Source: Pseudokineococcus lusitanus (GTDB lineage: Bacteria; Actinomycetota; Actinomycetes; Actinomycetales; Quadrisphaeraceae). Taken from it: a DNA stretch of 64,000 bases. The DNA is taken from assembly GCF_003751265.1 (NCBI RefSeq), contig NZ_RJKN01000007.1, forward strand, positions 170,748-234,747. Reading direction: 5' to 3'. Made by a program: the position numbers and the translations under genes. Positions 58,324 to 64,000 of the stretch are shown in pieces; the stretch's first letter is position 1, and each line of letters begins with the position of its first letter. Below the pieces are notes generated by a model. The model was not told the DNA's origin. It made no database searches and worked only from the letters and a program-made list of their open reading frames with translations.

Positions 58324-59508
58324 TCACGCCGGCCGCAGCAGCCGCCCGTCGGCGGTGCCGCGGGCGGTGCCGGTGGCGACGACGGCCCAGGCGGCGAGGA
58401 GGAGCGCGAAGAGCGCGAGCGCCAGAGCCTCGACGGCCACGGCGCCGGTCGCCGCGGCCAGGCCGCTCGCGCCCGTCACGCAGGTGCCGACGGGGAAGGT
58501 GAAGCTCCACCAGGTGAGCGAGAAGCGGAGGCCCCGCCGGGCGGCGTGCGCCACGAGGAGGGCGGCGAGGGCGAGCAGCAGCCCGCCGAAGCCCGTCATC
58601 GCCGCGCCGTAGCCGACGGCCAGCACCGCCGTCACCTCCGCCGCGGCGGACCCCGCCCCCAGCGTGCTCGCCGTGGCCCCGGCGAGCAGGTGCGCGGCCG
58701 TGACGGACTGCCCGACGACGCCGAGCGTGATGACGACGGTGGGGGCGGCCTGGACGGGCAGCGGGCCGGCGCCGAGGAGGCGGCCGTGGACGAGCGTCGC
58801 CGTCATGAGCCCGGCGACGAGGGAGAGGCCGAAGAGGGCCACGAGCACGAGCAGCAGCGTGAGACGTGCCTGCCCCGCCGGCAGGTGCGGCACGAGCAGG
58901 GCGCCCGTGGACGCCGAGACCATCGGGGGGACGACGGGCATCATCCAGGCGGGCAGCGCCCCGCCGCCCGGGGCGAGGCCCGCGCCGACGGCGGTGCGGA
59001 AGGGGACGACGACCGCCGTCGCGACCCCGAGGAGCGTGCCGAGCGACCACAGCACCGCGAAGGCCACGAGCGCGGGTCCCGCGCCGACGACCTGCTGCCC
59101 CACGAGGTGGGTACCGGCGCCGACCGTCAGCAGCGCCATCGCCGGGGCGCCGTAGAAGGTGGCCATGACGGGGTGCCGGGCGTGCGCCAGCGCCGTCTCG
59201 CGGTGCAGCCGCCAGTGCAGCGCCGTGGCGACGGCCAGGACGACGAGCAGCATCGCGGCGAGCGCCCACGCCCCGAGCGCGACGACGCCGAGCGCGGGGG
59301 CGAGGGCGGCGGGGACGGGCAGCGAGGACGCCGCGACGGCGACGACGCCGGTCCCCATGACGGACGCGAACCAGTTGGGCGTCACGTGCGCGACGAGCTC
59401 ACGGCCCCGCGGCCGCCCGTCCGTGCCCGCACGGGTGGCCGCGGCGGCGCTCGCCGCGGTCCCCGTGGCACGGCCGGGGGCGGGCGGGCGGGAGCCGGAG
59501 GAACGCAT
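58324..59508 (-). CDS. TDT-family transporter (tellurite/dicarboxylate/sulfite exporter type)
   Basis: 394 residues from ATG 59508, GGAGGAA upstream. About ten membrane helices. The family mark HVTPNWFASVMGTGVVA opens helix 1; RFSLTWWSFTFPVGTC is the penultimate-helix signature shared with SLAC1, TehA and Ssu1. Family members move anions, including sulfite in fungi. Divergent from a LysR gene that probably controls it, and 5-7 kb from the sulfite reductase operon. Anion identity is inferred, not shown. Confidence 0.9.
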   Translation of the reverse strand: MRSSGSRPPAPGRATGTAASAAAATRAGTDGRPRGRELVAHVTPNWFASVMGTGVVAVAASSLPVPAALAPALGVVALGAWALAAMLLVVLAVATALHWRLHRETALAHARHPVMATFYGAPAMALLTVGAGTHLVGQQVVGAGPALVAFAVLWSLGTLLGVATAVVVPFRTAVGAGLAPGGGALPAWMMPVVPPMVSASTGALLVPHLPAGQARLTLLLVLVALFGLSLVAGLMTATLVHGRLLGAGPLPVQAAPTVVITLGVVGQSVTAAHLLAGATASTLGAGSAAAEVTAVLAVGYGAAMTGFGGLLLALAALLVAHAARRGLRFSLTWWSFTFPVGTCVTGASGLAAATGAVAVEALALALFALLLAAWAVVATGTARGTADGRLLRPA

Positions 59509-59601
59509 GGCTCGAGCGTGCGCCGCCGGCGGTGGGGCCGGTAGGCCCCTCGTCGACGTGGACCCACAGCGTCCGCTTGTGGCTCGTGGCACGCTGCCCG
59601 C

Positions 59602-60552
59602 GTGGTGCTGAGCGAGCGCGTCCCGGACCTCCGGTCCCTGCAGCTCCTGCTGGCCGTCCGCGACAGGGGCTCCCTCGGCGCCGCCGGCGCCGCCTGCGGC
59701 ACGACGCAGCAGGCCGCCTCCGCCCGGCTGCGCGCCGTCGAGGCCCAGGTGGGCGTCCGTCTGGTCGTCCGCGGCGCGCGGGGCTCGCACCTCACCCCGG
59801 CCGGCGAGCTCCTCGCGCACTGGGCGGACGCCGTCCTGGCCGCCGCGACGTCGCTCGACGCGGCCGTCGCGGCGCTGCGGGCGGACGCGGCGACGCACCT
59901 GCGCCTCGCGGCGTCGCTCACGGTCGCCGAGCACCTGGTCCCGCGGTGGCTGGCGGCGCTGGCGGGACGGGCGCGGGCGGAGGGGCTCGCTCCGCCGGAG
60001 GTGTCGCTCCGGACGGCCAACAGCGACGACGTCGAGGCCCTCGTCCGCGCCGGGGAGGTGGAGCTCGGCTTCGTCGAGGGCCCGCGGGCGCCGGCGGGCC
60101 TGCCGGGGACGGTGGTCGGCACGGACGAGCTGGTCGTCGTCGTGGCGCCCGACCACCCGTGGGCCCGACGCCGCGGCCCGCTCGCGGCCGCCGAGCTGGC
60201 CGCGACGGCGCTCGTGGCCCGCGAGGCGGGCTCCGGCACGCGCTCGGCCCTCGAGGAGGCGCTCGCCGGGGCCGTGCCGGGCGTGGTGCCGGCGCCGCCG
60301 GCGCTCGCTGTGGCCAGCGCGGCGGCGGTGCGGGCCTCCGTCGTCGCGGGCGTGGCGCCGGGGGCGCTGAGCAGCCTCGCGGTGGCCGACGACCTGGCCC
60401 TCGGGCGCCTCGTCGCCGTGCCGGTGCGCGGCGTGGACCTCCGTCGCCGGCTGCGGGCCGTCTGGGCCGGCGGGTCGACGCCGCCGGCCGGGCCCGCCCG
60501 CACGCTGCTCGCGCTCGCCGCCGCCGAGGCGGCCGCCCGTCCCCGTCCGTAG
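59602..60552 (+). CDS. LysR-family transcriptional regulator
   Basis: 316 residues from GTG 59602, six bases after CACGCT. The helix-turn-helix is SLQLLLAVRDRGSLGAAGAACGTTQQAASARLRAVE; an effector-binding domain follows. It is divergent from the TDT exporter, the classical LysR arrangement, with 93 bases between. Stop is TAG. Confidence 0.92.
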   Translation: MVLSERVPDLRSLQLLLAVRDRGSLGAAGAACGTTQQAASARLRAVEAQVGVRLVVRGARGSHLTPAGELLAHWADAVLAAATSLDAAVAALRADAATHLRLAASLTVAEHLVPRWLAALAGRARAEGLAPPEVSLRTANSDDVEALVRAGEVELGFVEGPRAPAGLPGTVVGTDELVVVVAPDHPWARRRGPLAAAELAATALVAREAGSGTRSALEEALAGAVPGVVPAPPALAVASAAAVRASVVAGVAPGALSSLAVADDLALGRLVAVPVRGVDLRRRLRAVWAGGSTPPAGPARTLLALAAAEAAARPRP

Positions 60553-60613
60553 GGTGAGGACGACGACGCACCGTCACGGCGCGTCCCTCTCCCACCCCGC
60601 CCCGGAGGTCACC

Positions 60614-61114
60614 GTGCAGCAGCGCCCCACCCGCAGCGCCCGGACGGTCGGCGTCCTCGCCGCCGTCGTCCTCGCCGGCGGCCTCGCGGCCTGCGGCTCC
60701 GACGGCACCGGGACCGGCGAGGCCGGGACGGCCGTGACGACCGCGCCGCCGTCGACGCCGGCGCAGAGCGGCGAGCCCGGGACGGCGGAGCCGACGTCGG
60801 GGGCCTCCGAGGGGTCGGCGACCCGTCTCACCGCCGTGCTGGGGGAGCCCGACGACCCCGACGCGTTCGTCATCGGCCTCGTCGACGCCGACGGCGAGGA
60901 GGTCACCGAGCTGCCGGCCGGCGACTACGTCATCGAGGTCAGCGACCAGACGGACCTCCACAACTGGCACCTCACGGGTCCGGGCGGGGTGGACGAGTCG
61001 ACCGACGTGACCGGCACCGAGGACACGACCTTCGAGGTGACGCTCGAGCCGGGCACGTACGAGTACGTCTGCGACCCGCACCCGAACATGACCGGGACCT
61101 TCGACGTCGTCTGA
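60614..61114 (+). CDS. cupredoxin-domain lipoprotein
   Basis: 166 residues from GTG 60614, GGAGG upstream. A lipoprotein signal (RSARTVGVLAAVVLAGGLAAC) leads to a Thr/Ser/Gly-rich linker and a plastocyanin-like domain. Type-1 copper ligands are His in DLHNWHLTGPGG and Cys-His-Met in YVCDPHPNMTGTF. Membrane-tethered electron carrier outside the cell. It lies after LysR and before the Fluc pair, probably independent. Confidence 0.88.
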   Translation: MQQRPTRSARTVGVLAAVVLAGGLAACGSDGTGTGEAGTAVTTAPPSTPAQSGEPGTAEPTSGASEGSATRLTAVLGEPDDPDAFVIGLVDADGEEVTELPAGDYVIEVSDQTDLHNWHLTGPGGVDESTDVTGTEDTTFEVTLEPGTYEYVCDPHPNMTGTFDVV

Positions 61115-61145
61115 CCCCGGCCGCCCCGGTCCCGCGGCGACGGCG

Positions 61146-61577
61146 GTGGGCGGGGAGACGCCCGTCCACCGGCGCCCGGCCGTCCTGCTCGGCGTCCTCG
61201 TCGCGGGGGCGGCGGGCACGGGCCTGCGCCTGGCGGCCGCCGTGGCGCTGCCGCACCCGCCCGTGGGGTGGCCGCTCGGCACGCTCCTCGTCAACCTCGT
61301 CGGGTCGGCCTGCCTCGGCGCCCTCCTGGCCGGGCTGCTCCGCCGCGGCCCGGACGAGGGTGCCCGGCGGGTCGTGCGCGTCGTCGTCGGCGCCGGCCTG
61401 CTCGGCGGCTTCACGACGACGAGCGCGCTGGCGCTGGAGACGGCGGCGCTCCTCGGGCGCGGGCAGACGGCCACGGCGCTCGGGTACGCGCTCGTGTCCC
61501 TCGTCGGGGGGCTGGCCCTGGCCGCCGCCGGGGGCGCGGCCGCGACGCGCCTCGTCCCGGCCGGGGGCGGCCGGTGA
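61146..61577 (+). CDS. crcB: fluoride channel subunit CrcB/Fluc (first)
   Basis: 143 residues from GTG 61146. Four membrane helices; PLGTLLVNLVGSACLGALLAG holds the conserved Asn-x-x-Gly and LLGGFTTTSALALE the fluoride-site GxxGGxTTFST-like segment. Works as a dimer with the next protein. Overlaps it by four bases (GTGA). No fluoride riboswitch precedes it. Confidence 0.92.
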   Translation: MGGETPVHRRPAVLLGVLVAGAAGTGLRLAAAVALPHPPVGWPLGTLLVNLVGSACLGALLAGLLRRGPDEGARRVVRVVVGAGLLGGFTTTSALALETAALLGRGQTATALGYALVSLVGGLALAAAGGAAATRLVPAGGGR

Positions 61578-61954
61578 GCGGGCTCACGGCCGGCGCCGTG
61601 GTGCTCGTCTGCCTCGCCGGGGGCGTGGGCGCCGTCGTGCGGGTGGTCGTCGACGGCGAGATCCGGGCCCGGACCGGCCGCGCGCTCGGCACGGGGGTGG
61701 TCAACGTCGTCGGCTCCCTCGTCATCGGCCTCGCCACCGGGCTGCTGCCCGGACCCGGCGGGTCCGCCCTGCTGGTCGTCGTCGCCACCGGCTTCTGCGG
61801 GGGGCTCACGACCTTCGGGACGGCGGTCGTCGAGGTGCTGCGGCTGGCCGGGGCCCGTCGACCACGGGCGGCCCTCGCCGCCGCCGCGGTCACCGTGGGG
61901 CTGAGCACCGCGGCCGCCGGGGCGGGGCTGGCCCTCGGGCGTGCCCTCGGCTGA
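61574..61954 (+). CDS. crcB: fluoride channel subunit CrcB/Fluc (second)
   Basis: 126 residues from GTG 61574. Four helices; GTGVVNVVGSLVIGLATGLL and TGFCGGLTTFGTAVVEVLR are the Fluc signatures. Tandem Fluc genes encode the two halves of a heterodimeric fluoride exporter with antiparallel topology in many actinobacteria and firmicutes. Confidence 0.92.
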   Translation: MSGLTAGAVVLVCLAGGVGAVVRVVVDGEIRARTGRALGTGVVNVVGSLVIGLATGLLPGPGGSALLVVVATGFCGGLTTFGTAVVEVLRLAGARRPRAALAAAAVTVGLSTAAAGAGLALGRALG

Positions 61955-62030
61955 GTCCGGGGCGCGGACGCCGACGTCCGCACCCTGAGACGTCGGCGAC
62001 CGGGGGTGGTCGGCCGGGCGCCGTGTCGCC

Positions 62031-62036
62031 TACCGT
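62031..62036 (+). promoter_or_regulatory. -10 box (TACCGT) of the riboswitch transcript
   Basis: TACCGT ends seven bases before the first base of the predicted SAM-IV RNA, at the right distance for its transcription start. Confidence 0.55.
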
Positions 62037-62042
62037 CCCCGC

Positions 62043-62165
62043 CAGGTCAAGAGCGCCAGCGCGAAGCCCCGGCTCGCTGGCCGGCAACCCTCCACCGCGA
62101 GTGGGGTGCCCCGGGTGAGGACCAGGCCGCGCCGGCCCCGGCGCGGCAAGCGCGGACCCCCGGGT
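62043..62165 (+). ncRNA. SAM-IV-type S-adenosylmethionine riboswitch
   Basis: The aptamer matches the actinobacterial SAM-IV layout: GGTCAAGAGCGCCAGCG, AAGCCCCGGCTCGCTGG, CCGGCAACCCTCCACCG, GTGGGGTGCCCCGGGTGA and GGACC closing the first stem. A G/C-rich hairpin (62128-62150) follows before the GAGGAG ribosome site. SAM-IV shares the SAM-I core but has a different outer stem set. SAM binding is expected to reduce expression of the downstream enzyme. Confidence 0.85.
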
Positions 62166-62187
62166 CCGGTGGACCGAGGAGACCTCT

Positions 62188-63636
62188 GTGACCGCTGCCA
62201 CCCACCTGCAGCTCGTGCCCCGCCCGACGGACCCGGCCTCCCGGGCGTCCCGGGCCGTGCGCCGGCGCCGGGCGTCCGCCGCCGCCCGCTCGACGGCGCC
62301 GGGCTCGCAGCCGCTGCTGCCCGTCGTCGGCGGCGACGAGGAGGTGCCGCTCGTGACGGGCGGCACGGCCCGCTACGTCAACCTCGACGTCGCGGCCAGC
62401 GCCCCCGCCCTCGCCTGGGTCGCCGAGCACGTGGAGCGGGTGCTACCGCTCTACGCGAGCGTCCACCGGGGCGCGGGCTACGCCTCGCAGGTGAGCACCG
62501 CCGTCCTCGAGGGGGCCCGCGGCACCGTCGGCGGCTTCCTGGGCGCACGGGAGGACGACGTCGTCGTCTGGACCCGCAACACCACCGACGCCCTGGCCGT
62601 CCTCGCCGGCTGCGTGCCCGACGGCGGGTCCGTGCTGGCGCTCGACCTCGAGCACCACGCCAACCTCCTGCCCTGGCGGACGCAGGCGCACCGGGGGGTG
62701 ACGGCGCGGGTGGTCGAGGCGGCGCCGGACGTCGAGGGCACGGTGGCGGTGCTCGAGCGGGCGCTCGCGGCGGAGCCCACGTCGCTGCTCGCGGTGACGG
62801 GCGCGAGCAACGTCACGGGCGAGGAGCTCCCGCTGGGGCGGCTGGCCGCCCTCGCCCACGCCGCCGGCGCACGACTCGTCGTCGACGCCGCCCAGCTGGC
62901 CCCGCACCGGCCCGTGGACGTGGCCGGCGACGACGTCGACTGGGTGGCCGTGTCCGGCCACAAGCTCTACGCGCCCTTCGGGGCCGGCGCCCTCGTGGGA
63001 CGCCGGGACTGGCTGGACGCCGGGACGCCGCACCTAGCGGGCGGCGGCGCCGTCGAGGAGGTCGGCTCCGACGACGTGCGCTGGGCCGCGGCGCCCGCCC
63101 GCCACGAGGGCGGGACGCCGAACGTCCTGGGCGTCGCCGCGCTGGCCGCGGCCTGCGAGGCGCTGGGGGCGCTCGGGGAGGGAGCGCTCGAGGCGCACGA
63201 GGCGGCGCTGCGCGAGCGGCTCGTCGACGGCCTCGCGCAGGTGCCGGGCGTCCGGGTCGTGCGGACGCTCGACGGCGCGGCCTCCGCCATCGGCGTCGTC
63301 ACCTTCACGGTGGAGGGCCTCGCCCCGGGGCTCGTCGCCGCCGTCCTCTCGGCGGAGCACGGGGTGGGGGTGCGGGACGGCCGTTTCTGCGCGCACCCCC
63401 TGCTGGCCCGTCTGGGTCTCCCGGCAGGAGCGGTGCGGGCCAGCGTGGGGGTCGGCTCCCGGGCCGCCGACGTGGACCGGCTGCTCGACGGCCTCCGCCG
63501 GCTCGTCGCCGAGGGGCCGGCCGTCGCCTACACGACGGTCGACGGCCGGTGGGCGCCCGTGGAGGACACCCGGGAGTGGCCGTCGTGGGGGGACCCCACG
63601 GCCCGGCCGGCCGCGGCGCGCCCCTGCGGCGGCTGA
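62188..63636 (+). CDS. class V aminotransferase, cysteine-desulfurase-like, SAM-IV controlled
   Basis: 482 residues from GTG 62188. The PLP lysine is Lys258 in AVSGHKLYAPFGAG. NTTDALAVL and LEHHANLLPW (the His stacking on PLP) match SufS/CsdA-like enzymes. The flexible active-site loop retains a Cys in VRDGRFCAHP (near 400), as desulfurases do. An N-terminal 55-residue basic extension and a C-terminal low-complexity tail are unusual. With a SAM riboswitch in front, a role in sulfur amino acid metabolism or sulfur trafficking is likely; a PLP lyase of another sulfur substrate is possible. Confidence 0.85.
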   Translation: MTAATHLQLVPRPTDPASRASRAVRRRRASAAARSTAPGSQPLLPVVGGDEEVPLVTGGTARYVNLDVAASAPALAWVAEHVERVLPLYASVHRGAGYASQVSTAVLEGARGTVGGFLGAREDDVVVWTRNTTDALAVLAGCVPDGGSVLALDLEHHANLLPWRTQAHRGVTARVVEAAPDVEGTVAVLERALAAEPTSLLAVTGASNVTGEELPLGRLAALAHAAGARLVVDAAQLAPHRPVDVAGDDVDWVAVSGHKLYAPFGAGALVGRRDWLDAGTPHLAGGGAVEEVGSDDVRWAAAPARHEGGTPNVLGVAALAAACEALGALGEGALEAHEAALRERLVDGLAQVPGVRVVRTLDGAASAIGVVTFTVEGLAPGLVAAVLSAEHGVGVRDGRFCAHPLLARLGLPAGAVRASVGVGSRAADVDRLLDGLRRLVAEGPAVAYTTVDGRWAPVEDTREWPSWGDPTARPAAARPCGG

Positions 63637-63718
63637 GGTCCGACCCCGACGGCGGACCCCGCGGGGGGAGGGGCCGGGACCACCCGTGATCCGCACGGGC
63701 GGGGCGCCGACCCCGGGT

Positions 63719-64000
63719 TTGCACTCCGGGCGGCCGTCACCTACTGTCCTTCCTCGGCGCACGACAGGGAGGAACGGACACCGCGAGGTGGTCGGTCCCC
63801 ATCGAGTGCCACTCCCGAGCTCGACCACCTGAGGCTCCTTCGTCGGAGCGGATGGCTCGTGCCCGGGGGCTCCGGCCAGAAGGACTGCGGAAGAAGCAGT
63901 CACGAGGCTGGGGTAACGTACGGAGCACGAACTGCCTCCCGGACAGGGTCGGCCTCATGGGGCCGGGTTCCGCGGTGCAGGTCCGTTCCTTGAGAACTCA
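63719..64000 (+). promoter_or_regulatory. rRNA operon promoter and 16S leader (rRNA gene beyond the edge)
   Basis: TTGCAC (63719-63724), a 17-base spacer and TACTGT (63742-63747) form a strong promoter. The sequence to the end has no gene and closes with GTTCCTTGAGAACTCA, the boxA-like phrase that precedes 16S rRNA in actinobacteria. The leader has several short stems (for instance around 63830-63850). The 16S gene should begin within a few hundred bases to the right. Confidence 0.75.

Noticed and set aside
61115..61146. Fluoride riboswitch before crcB
   Set aside because: Only 31 bases separate the genes and no crcB-motif pseudoknot sequence is present.

Overview
The window is a contiguous 64-kb piece of a very GC-rich actinobacterial chromosome. 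Evidence: coding runs GC-rich throughout, GTG and ATG starts are both common, nearly all stops are TGA, and the backbone carries the actinobacterial order purF-purM-DUF3073-bldC. No integrase, transposase, phage gene or CRISPR array was seen. A flagellar-type peptidase N-terminus and many leaderless genes fit a motile actinomycete of the Kineosporia/Cellulomonas sort, but the genus cannot be fixed from this sequence.

Layout. 0-6.7 kb: two CNNM/CorC-type membrane proteins (the first cut by the window edge), a MarR/MFS pair, threonine dehydratase with an apparent ATC start, and an SDR that has lost its catalytic Tyr and Lys. 6.7-14.4 kb (minus strand): a MetF-like reductase, an HNH nuclease, glycerate kinase, and a polyol operon (binding protein, two permeases, mannitol dehydrogenase, no ATPase). 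14.7-44.8 kb: the purine region (purD-purC, purS-purQ, purL, purF-purM) interspersed with accessory genes. These include DUF3500, a flavin disulfide reductase, DUF1990/MBL, DUF3105/DUF305, a GntR-controlled uptake and hydrolase cluster, a signal-less M15 peptidase, a Tat amidase, RtcB, a tandem array of five paralogous membrane proteins with a PH-like tail, a secreted GH84 enzyme, DUF3073 and BldC.

45-51.6 kb: peptide deformylase, phosphofructokinase, an orphan antitoxin-like protein, cobK, a tiny HPD-motif protein, a c-di-AMP (ydaO/yuaA) riboswitch in front of an NlpC/P60 hydrolase, a tRNA-Glu/Asp/Phe operon, a zincin and a topoisomerase IB. 52-64 kb: assimilatory sulfur reduction (sulfite/nitrite reductase, APS reductase, siroheme synthase), an S10 peptidase, a siderophore-interacting protein with a DtxR-like box, a TDT exporter with divergent LysR, a lipoprotein cupredoxin, a Fluc/CrcB pair, a SAM-IV riboswitch in front of a cysteine-desulfurase-like enzyme, and finally an rRNA promoter and leader. 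The 16S gene should start just beyond the right edge.

How it works together. Purine synthesis is spread over several short transcripts, and purD, purS, purL and probably purF look leaderless (a TANNNT-like -10 six or seven bases before the start codon). Sulfur metabolism is a second theme: sulfite and APS reduction, siroheme supply, a possible sulfite exporter and SAM-sensing control. Many convergent gene ends carry long perfect or near-perfect hairpins without T-tracts, and a few intergenic spaces hold unusual repeat structures. The most novel-looking items are the five-gene PH-like membrane array, the repeat/inverted-repeat intergenic elements, and the non-canonical starts.
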